DNA of 64,000 nt from Archaeoglobus sp. (GTDB lineage Archaea; Halobacteriota; Archaeoglobi; Archaeoglobales; Archaeoglobaceae). Each line of letters starts with the position of its first letter. Within the stretch, counting starts at the first letter, position 1. The notes under the pieces are model-generated. The model worked only from the letters and a program-made list of their open reading frames with translations. It searched no databases and was not told where the DNA came from. Shown piece after piece: positions 45,890-54,963 of the stretch. The DNA lies in contig NZ_JACDNT010000006.1 in NCBI RefSeq assembly GCF_017656475.1, forward strand, positions 1 to 64,000. Direction: 5' to 3'. Position numbers and translations under genes: made by a program.

Positions 45890-46242
45890 TGGAAATGGAA
45901 GGAGTGCAGATGCACCTGATTTCAAAGGAAATGCTCGAAAAGATGCCCTCTATGGAGAAGCTGAGGATGATTCTGGACAACGTCAAGGAGGGGAAGATTG
46001 TTGTTCTTGAAACTGGCCTTACTCCTGAGGAGGAGGCTAAGTTAATCGAAATGACGATGCTGGAGATAGACCATGAGAACTTCATAGGCATTGAGGTGGA
46101 ATCGTACCCGGTTAAGGAAAGGAGTGTGTTTTCAAAACTCTTCGGAAAGCCCAAAGGTAGGCTGACGGTTATAGGCCCTGCAAACAGGCTCAAGACTCTC
46201 GAAAAGCAGGCTGATGTAATCAAAGCTCTCGTCCAGGTTTAG
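45889..46242 (+). CDS. DUF2073 protein (OapB/ArvB-type)
   Basis: The 117-aa protein matches DUF2073 (LVETGLTPEEEAKLIEM-like region and the SVFSKLFGKPKGRLTVIGP stretch). It starts TGATG with the GTPase stop. It is a conserved partner of the GTPase and the Zn-ribbon protein. Function unknown. Confidence 0.82.
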   Translation: MEMEGVQMHLISKEMLEKMPSMEKLRMILDNVKEGKIVVLETGLTPEEEAKLIEMTMLEIDHENFIGIEVESYPVKERSVFSKLFGKPKGRLTVIGPANRLKTLEKQADVIKALVQV

Positions 46243-46250
46243 GGGTTTCC

Positions 46251-46571
46251 ATGGCTCACAGATGCACCAAATGCGGAAAGCTCTACCCAACAGGCGACAT
46301 GCGGTTACTTCAGGGATGTGAGTGTGGGAACAACAAGTTCCTCTATGTCCCTGATGAGAAGAAGCCCAAGGAGCCAGAGAAAGTCGAGGAGGAAATAAGA
46401 AAAGAGCTTACGGAGATGGGGATAGAGACGGTTCGCATCATTTCTCCCGGAAAGTACGAGATTAACATAGAGAGGCTTTTGCAGGGTGAAGGAATCGTTA
46501 TCGCCTTACAGGAGGATGGGAGATACGTTATCCATCTTCCTTCTTTGTTGAAAAAAAGGGCTAAGAAGTAG
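46251..46571 (+). CDS. DUF2072 zinc-ribbon protein (OapC/ArvC-type)
   Basis: The 106-aa protein begins with a zinc ribbon (CTKCGKLYPTGD and CECGNN) and ends with a conserved domain (SPGKYEINIERLLQGEGIVI). It is the third gene of the GTPase/DUF2073/DUF2072 operon, 8 bp downstream. Nucleic-acid binding is likely from the ribbon; proof is lacking. Confidence 0.82.
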   Translation: MAHRCTKCGKLYPTGDMRLLQGCECGNNKFLYVPDEKKPKEPEKVEEEIRKELTEMGIETVRIISPGKYEINIERLLQGEGIVIALQEDGRYVIHLPSLLKKRAKK

Positions 46572-46698
46572 AGAAGTTTTTAGCTTCGAGAATCATACTC
46601 GAGACTACTCTGATTTTCCAAAAATTGGAATGCTAACATGCAAAAGATTACAGTACCTGTTTTAATGATACGCCAAAAACCAGCATCACGGTAGTAGT

Positions 46699-46917
46699 GT
46701 CAAAATCTGCCCCCAGAGTAACACCACCCTTCATCGCAGGCTCTGCCGCCTCAGAGTGGCTGACCTCTGGGGGCTGTCCCATGTCCGGGTTGCCCCACAA
46801 TCATCGTAAGGCTTTCGCCTCACTCCTGAGGGGACCTATCGACATGGTGTGTCCCCGAGCTCGCAGAGAAGCTTCATCGTCGGCACTGCCACCTCAGCCT
46901 CTTCCCCGATCGGAGAC
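46699..46917 (-). ncRNA. box H/ACA guide RNA with three K-turn hairpins
   Basis: On the minus strand three hairpins follow each other. Hairpin 1 is closed by CTCCGA/TCGGGG (46915-46910 / 46858-46853) with ACA at 46852-46850. Hairpin 2 is closed by CCATGTC/GACATGG (46847-46841 / 46785-46779) with ACA at 46777-46775. Hairpin 3 is closed by CCCCCAGAG/CTCTGGGGG (46773-46765 / 46718-46710). Each has a pocket and, above it, an L7Ae K-turn or K-loop: TGAGGTGGCAGTGCC..CGATGA, TGAGGCGAAAGCC..CGATGA, TGAGGCGGCAGAGCC..CGATGA. This is a pseudouridylation guide; a known Archaeoglobus RNA, Afu-46, also has three hairpins. A TATA-like AAATATTAA near 46945 fits. The rest of the 485-bp gap (46572-47057) holds only small terminator-like repeats. 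Confidence 0.85.
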
Positions 46918-47057
46918 ATTAGTATATAATCAGGAGAGTAATTAATATTTTCACTCGGCAGAAGACATCTGGTTTAAGAGGAATGGTTAAAAAAGATACT
47001 GCTTGACTTGAAATGTCAAATGTCTCTTGATTTCAATTAGACCATTCGTGTCGTGGA

Positions 47058-47798
47058 TTATTCGATAAATTTGACCCGTCTAAACATTTCTGAAACCCTA
47101 AATTCTTTCTTGAAAAAGACTGCCGGATGCTCCGACCTGCGGATCTCAACATCACCGGAAACTTCAACACTCTTCTGCCCATCTGCAATCAGCAAAGCGC
47201 TTTCAACACTTATTTCAACCTTCCTGTTCATATCAATAACAAAGGGCTTCCATCCAAATCTGAAGGGTGCAATGGGGACGATTATCATGCAGTCGATGTA
47301 TGGGTCAACAACAGGTCCTCCTGCAGAGAATGCGTAGCCGGTAGAGCCGATCTGGGTTGCAACGACGATGCCATCACACCTCAGCCTGTCAATTTCCGCC
47401 CCATCAAGTTTTATCGTGACGTCCATCAACTTTCCTGGCTGCTTGCTCAGAATGGCAAACTCGTTTAGGGCAAGAAGGTTCTCACATTCAATTCTAGGGA
47501 ACTCCTCGATTTCGAAGTCCTTCACCGCCTTCTTAAGTATTTCCTCAAAATTTTCTGGTGTTGAGTGGGTTAACAACCCAATCCTGCCTGTATTTATCCC
47601 GAAAATTGGTGGGCAGGTTCTTATCTTCTGCAAAATTCGCAAAATCGTTCCATCTCCCCCGATGCTGACTATAAAGTCGTAATTTTCAAGCTCTTCGGAG
47701 GGTGAGCTGAACGACCCAAACGAAATGTTCAGGTTTTCAAGAACTCTCTCAACTCTGCTGAGGATTTCATCAGTCTTGTAAACTATTGCAGCCTTCAT
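47058..47798 (-). CDS. nadK: NAD(+) kinase
   Basis: The 246-aa enzyme phosphorylates NAD to NADP. SIGGDGTILRIL is the GGDGT active loop, GINTGRIGLLTH and GSTGYAFSAGGPVVDP are the NAD-binding motifs. The ATG overlaps the IMPase/FBPase stop by 4 bp. Last gene of a four-gene minus-strand run. Confidence 0.94.
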   Translation of the reverse strand: MKAAIVYKTDEILSRVERVLENLNISFGSFSSPSEELENYDFIVSIGGDGTILRILQKIRTCPPIFGINTGRIGLLTHSTPENFEEILKKAVKDFEIEEFPRIECENLLALNEFAILSKQPGKLMDVTIKLDGAEIDRLRCDGIVVATQIGSTGYAFSAGGPVVDPYIDCMIIVPIAPFRFGWKPFVIDMNRKVEISVESALLIADGQKSVEVSGDVEIRRSEHPAVFFKKEFRVSEMFRRVKFIE

Positions 47799-48553
47799 CG
47801 AACCAGCTCCAGGAGCTTTCCGTGCAGTTTCTCATTCGCAGCAACGATGTTCAGCCTTTCCTGCATATCAAATTTTTTATTCCTCAGGCTGCTCCCGTCC
47901 TGCTCAGTGACCTTCCCTCCAGCTCTTTCAGCGATGAAAACTCCAGCCGCAGCGTCGTATATTCTCAACATCCCCCCAGGACGAATATCAATAAAGCAAT
48001 CAAAGGAGCCATCGGCAAAGAAGCAGAGCTCAGTTGCAGCACTGCCAAAAATCCTCATCCTCTTAAAGGGGTAATTTTTATTAGGATAGTAGATTATGGC
48101 GTTGCAGTAGAGCGAGTTCTCATCACTTACCTTAATCTTCTCCCCGTTTCTGTAGGCTCCGGTTGAGTCCGCATAGTACTCATCTCCAGTAGCGAGGTTG
48201 TAAACGTAGCCAAAAAATGCGTTTTCCAGCTTCTCGGATTCGGAAAAGCAGAGGCTTACTGAGTACACTGGCACCCCCCTCGTTGCGTTGAAGGTTCCAT
48301 CAAGAGGGTCGAGAGCAACAAAGATATCTCCCTCACCAACCACCCCCGATTCCTCTGTAACGACTGTAACTTTCTCCCTTTCAAGCACCTTCAGCGCAAC
48401 CTCTTCCGCCACTCTGTCAGCGGCCTTGGTTGGAGTTCCATCCTTACCCATCCCAACATCCTTAGCTCTTTCCTTGAGGGGCATTGCAGCTATGGTCTTC
48501 CTCACCTCCACTGCTATCTCCCTCGAAATTTTCAGCGCATCCCTTTCGTCCAT
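47795..48553 (-). CDS. suhB: inositol monophosphatase / fructose-1,6-bisphosphatase
   Basis: The 252-aa Mg-dependent phosphatase has TEESG, LDPLDGTFN and a C-terminal YDAAAGVFIAERAGG. It is of the archaeal dual-activity IMPase/FBPase type known from Archaeoglobus and Methanocaldococcus, serving gluconeogenesis and inositol (di-myo-inositol-phosphate) synthesis. It is operonic with nadK (4-bp overlap), 15 bp after the dolichol-kinase-like gene. Confidence 0.92.
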   Translation of the reverse strand: MDERDALKISREIAVEVRKTIAAMPLKERAKDVGMGKDGTPTKAADRVAEEVALKVLEREKVTVVTEESGVVGEGDIFVALDPLDGTFNATRGVPVYSVSLCFSESEKLENAFFGYVYNLATGDEYYADSTGAYRNGEKIKVSDENSLYCNAIIYYPNKNYPFKRMRIFGSAATELCFFADGSFDCFIDIRPGGMLRIYDAAAGVFIAERAGGKVTEQDGSSLRNKKFDMQERLNIVAANEKLHGKLLELVR

Positions 48554-48568
48554 GAGGACTGGTTGGGT

Positions 48569-49120
48569 TTAGGGCAATATGTAATTTACTGAGTGGTAAA
48601 CGAAAGCCGCAGTTAAGGGAACCGTGAAATTGTCCTCAAGGTAATAATCCCCTATTTTTTCTACTCTCTCCACGATCGCTGCCGAAACACATGCTATAAA
48701 TGAGGGCGCTGGCGAGAGAAGCGGCAAAGAAGCTAAAAAAGGAACAACAATCATCAATAGCGTGGCAATTTCGCCCGCCCTCCTTACAGGCAGCCTCTTC
48801 ACTACACCGCCCAAACCGTCTCCAAGGAGTGTAACAAGGACTGCGGAAAACGCAGCTTCCATTGGGAAGAGTAGTGTGATAAGGAGAATCGCTACACCGA
48901 AATATATGTAAGCCCCTATCCTGGCTTTCTCATGTTCCCTCACAATCCCGGAAAGCAGGTTGTACTTCAAGCGAAAGAATTCAAAAATGAGTGCAAAGAG
49001 CAAAGTTATAGCCACTCCGACAATCAAAAGCTCTCTTCCTAAATAAAGATAGGCCAGAATGTAAGTGATTCCGGAAAAATGGATTGATTTTCGAAGAAGT
49101 TCTCTTTTAAGCTCACTCAA
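48569..49120 (-). CDS. dolichol kinase/phosphatidate cytidylyltransferase-like membrane protein
   Basis: The 183-aa protein has about five or six hydrophobic helices. LLRKSIHFSGI at the N-terminus and LLGDGLGGVVKRL in the middle are the conserved motifs of the SEC59/DGK1/CDP-alcohol family. It probably phosphorylates an isoprenoid alcohol such as dolichol or geranylgeraniol. The TTG start follows GAGAGGAT and overlaps the UPF0147 gene by 8 bp. Confidence 0.78.
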   Translation of the reverse strand: MSELKRELLRKSIHFSGITYILAYLYLGRELLIVGVAITLLFALIFEFFRLKYNLLSGIVREHEKARIGAYIYFGVAILLITLLFPMEAAFSAVLVTLLGDGLGGVVKRLPVRRAGEIATLLMIVVPFLASLPLLSPAPSFIACVSAAIVERVEKIGDYYLEDNFTVPLTAAFVYHSVNYILP

Positions 49121-49367
49121 CGGATATCCTCTCTAACTGACTTGTAAGGTTCCATATCATCGTTCTGACGTGCATTGGCAGATTCGGGTCTGCAGAGATG
49201 TCCTCAAGAACCGATATGGCTGATGCAGCCTCCAGCGAGACCTCATCTGTCGTAGTGAGCTTTTCTTTAATCTCGCTTGCAACTTTCCTCACGTTTCTTG
49301 GCACAGTCTCGTCGTGGATTATTCTATCAAGCGTTTCCAGAACCTCATCAAGCTCTTTCTTCGCCAT
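49113..49367 (-). CDS. UPF0147 family protein
   Basis: This 84-aa, all-helical archaeal protein (DEVLETLDRIIHDETVPRNV, SISADPNLPMHVR-like segment) belongs to UPF0147. GAGGTGAG precedes the ATG at 49367. It is first in the run UPF0147-dolK-IMPase-nadK. Function unknown. Confidence 0.88.
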   Translation of the reverse strand: MAKKELDEVLETLDRIIHDETVPRNVRKVASEIKEKLTTTDEVSLEAASAISVLEDISADPNLPMHVRTMIWNLTSQLERISVE

Positions 49368-49413
49368 CCGCCTCACCTCACAAAACTGGAAAATTTTAAT
49401 AGTTCGGAATCAA

Positions 49414-49818
49414 ATGGAACTCGTGGGTGATAAAAAAATTTCGGAAAATGGGATTGAAAGTGCGGCAGAGCTTCTTTACAAAGGAGCCAAAATGCTTGCA
49501 TATAGCTGTCCAGAATGTAAGATGCCCCTATTTGAGAAGGATGGGAAGGTTTTCTGCCCCTCATGCGGCAGGGAAGTTATAATAGAAGGAGAAAACGAGA
49601 ATTCTGAGGTTCAGGCCGAATCTGAAACCGCACATGACGAAACTGCTTTGGAGAAGGCCAAACCTGAGGCAGATTATTTGGGACTATCCAAAAAGATTGA
49701 AAGGGCAATTTCGAAAGTCTGCGACATGATTGCTGAATCAAGAAGTGTTGAAGAGATAAAGGTGCTTTCAGAGTCGCTTGAGAGGCTCGTTGATGTGCTG
49801 AAAAAAATAAAGGAATAG
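49414..49818 (+). CDS. Sjogren/scleroderma autoantigen 1-like zinc protein
   Basis: The 134-aa protein has a Zn ribbon (YSCPECKMPLFEKDGKVFCPSCGRE) preceded by ESAAELLYKGAKML, the archaeal SSSCA1/autoantigen p27 family signature, and a C-terminal helical region. A longer frame runs upstream through UPF0147 coding sequence, but a TATA-like AAATTTTAATAG about 25 bp before the ATG at 49414 marks a leaderless start. Role unknown. Confidence 0.85.
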   Translation: MELVGDKKISENGIESAAELLYKGAKMLAYSCPECKMPLFEKDGKVFCPSCGREVIIEGENENSEVQAESETAHDETALEKAKPEADYLGLSKKIERAISKVCDMIAESRSVEEIKVLSESLERLVDVLKKIKE

Positions 49819-49850
49819 AAAATATTTTATTCGCAATACCTACACATTTC

Positions 49851-50840
49851 ATGGACAGGTTGACTGCCATTGCCATAGTTTTTGTAGCGGTGCTTGTTGC
49901 CATCGCAGCAGGAATAGCATACTTCTTTTCACCGCTGTTCCTTCTCAGACTGATTTTGTTCCTCCTCTTCCTAGGAATTGCTGCAATTTCGGCTGTAATG
50001 CTTGCAATTCTGGTATATGCAAAATCGAAGTACGCTCTGCCCTCACTGCTGTCTTTGCTGGCCTCTCTATACGCTATTTATCAGTGCTACACTTGGGATA
50101 AGCCAATGCACGTCGCCTATATAACCGCCGCATACATTCTTACGTTCGCCTTCGCTCTGTGGTGGATTTCGGAGCCGGATTTGAGCATCTACGAGAGGCT
50201 GAGAAGTGCAAGTGCTCTCGAAAAAGCTGGAAGGTATAGGGCTGCAGCCAGAAAGTATGAGGAAGCAGGAAAATTCGAGAAGGCTGCTGAATGCTACCTG
50301 AAAACCGGAATGAAAGAATCTGCTGCTTGGTGTTACGAAAAGGCCGAGCAGTTCTCGAAGGCTGCGGAAATTTACGAGGAGCTTGCTGCACAGCAGGGTG
50401 ATGCGTACTACTGGAAGGAAGCTTACGAGTTCTACAAAAAGGCTGGGAAAATGAGGAGGGCTGCTGAATGCCTTGAAAAGTACGCTGAGGATGAGCCGTG
50501 GTTCTGGGAGGATGTGGCCAAGCTTTACGAAGAAATTGGCGATTCCGAGAATGCGAAGAGGGCTTGGCAGAAAGCCCTCGAATACTATCTTAAAGAGGCT
50601 GAGGAAGAAGGTGTGTTCTGGGAGGATGTGGCGAAGATCTACGAGAAGCTTGGCGATTCCGAGAAGGCAAGAGAGGCGATGCTGAAGTTTGCCGCGTACT
50701 GTGAGAATGAAGCGGAGAATGATCCGGCGTGGTGGAAGCATGTTGGAGAAGCCTACCAGTATCTCGGAGATGATGCGAGGGCGAGAGAAGCTTTTGAAAA
50801 GTATAATGATTATAAGCAGAAGCAGAAATTAGATGATTAA
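49851..50840 (+). CDS. membrane-anchored TPR protein
   Basis: Residues 1-105 form about four membrane helices. From about 115 onward at least six TPR-like repeats follow (SALEKAGRYRAAARKYEEAG, then copies with WYWEDVAKLYEEIGDSENAK character). Two repeats around residues 220-280 are nearly identical, which suggests recent duplication. The repeats probably scaffold protein contacts on the cytosolic face. Partners unknown. Confidence 0.85.
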   Translation: MDRLTAIAIVFVAVLVAIAAGIAYFFSPLFLLRLILFLLFLGIAAISAVMLAILVYAKSKYALPSLLSLLASLYAIYQCYTWDKPMHVAYITAAYILTFAFALWWISEPDLSIYERLRSASALEKAGRYRAAARKYEEAGKFEKAAECYLKTGMKESAAWCYEKAEQFSKAAEIYEELAAQQGDAYYWKEAYEFYKKAGKMRRAAECLEKYAEDEPWFWEDVAKLYEEIGDSENAKRAWQKALEYYLKEAEEEGVFWEDVAKIYEKLGDSEKAREAMLKFAAYCENEAENDPAWWKHVGEAYQYLGDDARAREAFEKYNDYKQKQKLDD

Positions 50841-50880
50841 TTTCGCAAAATTTTTAAGTTAATCACAATTTTTTCGTATC

Positions 50881-52569
50881 ATGAGTGGAATACTTGGTAT
50901 TGAGGGGCAAAATATACGAGAGACTGACGGCAGTGGAATAAACAGGATATGGGTAAAGCATTACGATGAGGGTGTTAGGGATAAGCTCGATTACCCCGTG
51001 ATGCCCGCTTACAGAATTCTCGAAATTGCTGCTGAAAAGTACGGGGACAAGGTTGGAACCATATTTTTCGGAAATCAGATTACGTACAAGCAAGCAAAAG
51101 ATGCTTCGGACAAGGTTGCAGCATTTCTCCTCAACCTGGGCGTCGAGAAGAATGATAGGGTGATGTTCGCTCTGCCCAACACACCTCACGCTGCACCGAT
51201 AATGGCAGGGATTCTGAAGGTTGGAGGAATAATAGTGCAGTGCAATCCTCTCTATACTCAGAGAGAGATGAAGTTCCTCGCAGAGGACAGTGGGGCGAAG
51301 GTGATGTTCTGCATGGACATGATGTACTCCAATGTCTCCCCTCTACTCGACGATGGTACTCTTGAAGCAGTAATTACTTGCAGCCTTCAGGATTTTATGG
51401 TTGGTGCAGCAATGCCTGATCCTCCTGAAAAGAGAAAAGGCCTTTACTCATGGAAAAACATCATGGAAGCTGAGAAAACGGACAGGAGAGTGGAAATTAA
51501 TCCGAAAGAGGATGTCGCGATGCTGCAGTACACTGGAGGAACGACGGGCTTTCCCAAGGGTGTAATGCTCACACACTTCAACATTGTCGCCAACGCCTAT
51601 CAGGCAGCGAACTGGGATCCCAAAGCTTCATCCGCTGATGTTGGGATTGGCATGCTTCCCGTTTTCCACAGCTACGGAATGACGATGATGAATGTCGGAA
51701 TACTCGTCGGAGCTACAATCATCCCTATGCCTGATCCAAGAAACTACCCGATGGTTCTTCAGGCGATTCAGACTTTCAGGGTTACAACTCTCTCTGCTGT
51801 TCCAACAATGTACATCGGAATGCTGAAGCTTATCGAGCAAAACGGCTACGATTTGAGCTCTTTAAGAGTGTGCACGAGTGGTGCTGCTCCGCTACCCATA
51901 GAGGTGAAGAGGAGGTGGGAGGAGCTGACAGGGAAGAGGATCACAGAAGGCTACGGACTGAGTGAGGCTTCGCCCATAACACACTGTAACCCGATATATG
52001 GCCTAAACAAAGAGGGTAGCATAGGCGTGCCTTATCCAGACACCATTGCAGTTGTCATCGATGATGACGGCAACATCCTCCCGCCTAGAGAAGTTGGAGA
52101 ACTCGTGATCAGAGGTCCGCAGGTGATGAAAGGCTACTGGAATCGCAGGGAGGAAACTGAGAAGACTCTGATCAATGGCTGGTTGCTGACAGGGGACATG
52201 GCAAAAATAGACGAGGACGGGTACTTCTACATCGTTGACAGGAAGAAGGACATGATAATTGCGGGCGGATACAACATCTACCCGAGGGAAATTGAGGAAG
52301 TGTTGTATGAGCATCCGGCAGTGGCTGAGGCAGCGGTTGTTGGCGTTCCTGATCCTTACAGGGGGGAGACGGTTAAGGCGTTTATAGAGCTGAAGCCAGA
52401 ATGGAAAGGGAAGGTCACGGAAGAGGACATCATAAAGTTCTGCAAGGAAAGGTTAGCTTCATACAAGGTTCCAAGGGTTGTGGAGTTCAGGGATGAACTT
52501 CCGAAATCGCTTGTAGGTAAGGTGCTGAGGAGGTTGCTGAGAGAGGAGGAAATGAGGAGGAGGAGTTAA
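50881..52569 (+). CDS. long-chain fatty acid-CoA ligase
   Basis: The 562-aa AMP-forming enzyme has YTGGTTGFPKGVMLTH near residue 215, EGYGLSEASP, GDMAKIDEDGYFYIVDRKKD and the C-terminal PKSLVGKVLRR with the catalytic Lys. It resembles FadD-type ligases. It is leaderless with TTTTTAAG about 25 bp upstream. It ends 4 bp into the convergent GNAT gene. Confidence 0.9.
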   Translation: MSGILGIEGQNIRETDGSGINRIWVKHYDEGVRDKLDYPVMPAYRILEIAAEKYGDKVGTIFFGNQITYKQAKDASDKVAAFLLNLGVEKNDRVMFALPNTPHAAPIMAGILKVGGIIVQCNPLYTQREMKFLAEDSGAKVMFCMDMMYSNVSPLLDDGTLEAVITCSLQDFMVGAAMPDPPEKRKGLYSWKNIMEAEKTDRRVEINPKEDVAMLQYTGGTTGFPKGVMLTHFNIVANAYQAANWDPKASSADVGIGMLPVFHSYGMTMMNVGILVGATIIPMPDPRNYPMVLQAIQTFRVTTLSAVPTMYIGMLKLIEQNGYDLSSLRVCTSGAAPLPIEVKRRWEELTGKRITEGYGLSEASPITHCNPIYGLNKEGSIGVPYPDTIAVVIDDDGNILPPREVGELVIRGPQVMKGYWNRREETEKTLINGWLLTGDMAKIDEDGYFYIVDRKKDMIIAGGYNIYPREIEEVLYEHPAVAEAAVVGVPDPYRGETVKAFIELKPEWKGKVTEEDIIKFCKERLASYKVPRVVEFRDELPKSLVGKVLRRLLREEEMRRRS

Positions 52570-53132
52570 AGCTGTAAACGCATCAAATACCACTGCTTTG
52601 CCCCAAAATTTTTTTCGGCAAACCTGTTGTCCAGCATTTTCACAATCTCGAAGCCGAATTTTGTCAAAAGACCTATCCCCTCATCGTTGTCGACGGAAAC
52701 GTAGCATTCAATCTCCTTCCCACCACCCTCCCTCACACTTTCAATGATTTTTTCGAGCAGCAGCGAACCCACTCCGCTGTTCCTTCTGAGCGGTGAGACA
52801 GCTATGAAGTTTATCACAGCCTTTCCTTTTTTTGGCTTCGGGCAGAGGTAGCGGATGAGCAGAGATGCTTTAACACCCTTCACGAATCCGAGCTCTTTCC
52901 TTAAAAAATCTGAAACGGGTAGCCTTTGCCTGAAAGAGTAGGATGCAAATCCAACGATTCTCTCACTCTCGGCCACAAGACATTCTTCCGTATGCTTGGA
53001 AAAGAACTTGAAAAACAGCTCTCTCGCCAACTCGGTATCACCAAATATGCCGTTCAGCTCTCTGCTGAATGCGAGGACTAGCAACCTTACAGCATCTCTT
53101 GCATCCTCTTTTTCAAGCTTTCTGACTCTCAT
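52566..53132 (-). CDS. GNAT-family N-acetyltransferase
   Basis: The 188-aa protein has the acetyl-CoA-binding motif AVSPLRRNSGVGSLLLEKII and the C-terminal NDEGIGLLTKFGFE. It could modify a protein N-terminus, a polyamine or an antibiotic; the substrate is not visible. It overlaps the aminotransferase gene by 20 bp on the same strand. Confidence 0.85.
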   Translation of the reverse strand: MRVRKLEKEDARDAVRLLVLAFSRELNGIFGDTELARELFFKFFSKHTEECLVAESERIVGFASYSFRQRLPVSDFLRKELGFVKGVKASLLIRYLCPKPKKGKAVINFIAVSPLRRNSGVGSLLLEKIIESVREGGGKEIECYVSVDNDEGIGLLTKFGFEIVKMLDNRFAEKNFGAKQWYLMRLQL

Positions 53133-54234
53133 AGTCCTTTATTGTCTCAACGGCCTTCTGGAGGTTCTCCATTGAGTTTGCATAGCTGATTCTGACGTAG
53201 GTTTCGTTGTAATCACCGAAAGGCAGGCCGGGTGTGACGGCAACTCCCATCTCGACCAGCCTTTCAGCGTACTTCATGCAGTCCTCTCCCACATTCACGA
53301 ACATGTAGAACGCTCCCTCCGGCCTCACTACATCGTATATTTTGCTCAGCTCGGCATAAAGGAAATCTCTGCGACGCCTGAACTCCCCGACCATCCTTGA
53401 GACGATTGAGTCGAAAAGACTTTCAGCAAAAACATCCGCAACAGCCTTCTGGGCGAAGGCTGGGGCACAAACTCCATTTACTTGATGAACCTTCAGCATT
53501 GGATCGAGCAAGCTTTCATCAGCTATGGTGAAGCCTATCCTCCACCCGGTCATAGCAAGAGATTTGGAAAAGCCATTCACGCAGACCACGTTCTCCTCAC
53601 CCGCAAGTGATGTCGGCTTGACGTCGTAGTAAATCTGGTCGTAGATCTCGTCACTCACGACTACCGCTCCGTTGTCTCTTGCAATTTCGACGATTGCTTT
53701 TAACTCCTTCTCCCTAATCACAGCCCCAGTCGGGTTGTTGGGGTAGTTGAGGAAAATGACACTCACATCTCTGTCAACGACTTCGTTAAGCTTGTCAACA
53801 TCGGGTAAAAAGCCGTTATCGTGAGTTTTGACCTGAACAATTTTGCCACCACACATTTTGCCGTAGGTAAAGTAGCTGAGGAAGTTCGGAGTAGGAATAA
53901 TGACCTTGCTCCCCTCCTCGATGAATGCCAGCGAGGCGTTTATCAGTGCCTCACTACCACCGGCGGTGACCATCACCTGACCTGCATCCACACCGTACCT
54001 CTCCGCAATCGCCTCTCGAAGCTCCTCCAGGCCGAAGTTTGAAGTATAGTGAGTGAAACCTGCATTCATTGCCCTGCAGGCTCTCTCTACAACCTCTGGA
54101 GGAGTGTCAAAATCCGGCTCACCAATGGTAAGGCTTATTATCTCTTTTCCCTCCTTTTTTGCCCTCTCAACTATTTCGAACATCCTACGAATCATGGAGG
54201 TCGAAATCTGGGATAGACGATTAGCTTCTCTCAT
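53113..54234 (-). CDS. class I/II PLP aminotransferase (aspartate aminotransferase-like)
   Basis: The 373-aa enzyme has NYPNNPTGAV, VSDEIYDQIYYD and VNGFSKSLAMTGWRIGF, where the Ser-Lys binds PLP. C-terminal YVRISYANS carries the substrate Arg. It likely transaminates aspartate or another amino acid. It is leaderless, with TTTTAAATAG upstream of the ATG. Confidence 0.9.
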   Translation of the reverse strand: MREANRLSQISTSMIRRMFEIVERAKKEGKEIISLTIGEPDFDTPPEVVERACRAMNAGFTHYTSNFGLEELREAIAERYGVDAGQVMVTAGGSEALINASLAFIEEGSKVIIPTPNFLSYFTYGKMCGGKIVQVKTHDNGFLPDVDKLNEVVDRDVSVIFLNYPNNPTGAVIREKELKAIVEIARDNGAVVVSDEIYDQIYYDVKPTSLAGEENVVCVNGFSKSLAMTGWRIGFTIADESLLDPMLKVHQVNGVCAPAFAQKAVADVFAESLFDSIVSRMVGEFRRRRDFLYAELSKIYDVVRPEGAFYMFVNVGEDCMKYAERLVEMGVAVTPGLPFGDYNETYVRISYANSMENLQKAVETIKDYESQKA

Positions 54235-54368
54235 CGTTGGTGATTTAGAGGAGCTATTTAAAAGTGTTAGTTTTAATTTGTTGGGTTGAGAAATTCAAAA
54301 CTTGAGCGATACTTACTGCTCAACCACTTGACGAAATCTATTTTTAATCTCAAGTGCAAGAATTTAGC

Positions 54369-54587
54369 ATGCCTAAAATAATTGAGGCTATTTACGAGGA
54401 TGGTGTTTTCAAACCTTTGGAGAAGGTTGAGCTTAAGGAAGGGGAGAGAGTGAGGATAAGAATTGAAGACCGAAAAACGAAAAGAGAGAGTTTTCTTAGG
54501 AGATGGGAGCCAATAAAACTCGATGAAAGTCCATCTATAGAGAAGATAAAAGAGCTGAGGCTGAGAAAATATGGGAATATTCTTTGA
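54369..54587 (+). CDS. AF2212-type antitoxin
   Basis: The 72-aa protein starts [20 protein letters not shown], the signature of AF2212-like antitoxins (DUF104), which bind DNA and neutralise VapC toxins. The ATG at 54369 lies about 25 bp after CTATTTTTAATC and is leaderless. The toxin gene overlaps it by 17 bp. Confidence 0.92.
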   Translation: MPKIIEAIYEDGVFKPLEKVELKEGERVRIRIEDRKTKRESFLRRWEPIKLDESPSIEKIKELRLRKYGNIL

Positions 54588-54963
54588 TACCAATTTTATT
54601 GTGAATTTGATAGTTGAGACTGACTTTACGGGTAAAGCCAGGGCAATTGTGGAGAAATACATTGAAGAAGAATTTATAACCTCCGTGACAGTTGTGGAGG
54701 AAACTCTCTTTGTTTTGAAGAGACTAACTAAAGAAACTAATTCGAAAATTGTTGAAATGGTAAAAACAGTTATTGAAGGTCTGGATATCGTCGTTGTAGA
54801 TAAACTACCGCTATCAGAATTTCTTGATGTTTTTGGTAGTTACGACCTCTTGCCCAACGACGCCTTGATAGCTGCGACATGCAAATATCACGGGATAAAG
54901 AGGATTGCAACCTTCGATGAGGATTTCAAAAGGGTTGATTTTTTAGAGGTTGTGGAGGCTTAG
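54571..54963 (+). CDS. vapC: PIN-domain toxin VapC
   Basis: The 130-aa ribonuclease has the acidic PIN residues: [10 protein letters not shown] near the N-terminus, VVEETLF in the middle and [11 protein letters not shown] plus FDEDFKRV. It should cleave RNA, with the upstream antitoxin as its inhibitor. The pair overlaps by 17 bp. Confidence 0.93.
   Translation: MGIFFDTNFIVNLIVETDFTGKARAIVEKYIEEEFITSVTVVEETLFVLKRLTKETNSKIVEMVKTVIEGLDIVVVDKLPLSEFLDVFGSYDLLPNDALIAATCKYHGIKRIATFDEDFKRVDFLEVVEA

Noticed and set aside
46697-46945. Open frame of 82 codons across 46.7-46.9 kb
   Set aside because: It runs antisense through the three-hairpin guide RNA and has no ribosome site; structure explains the sequence.
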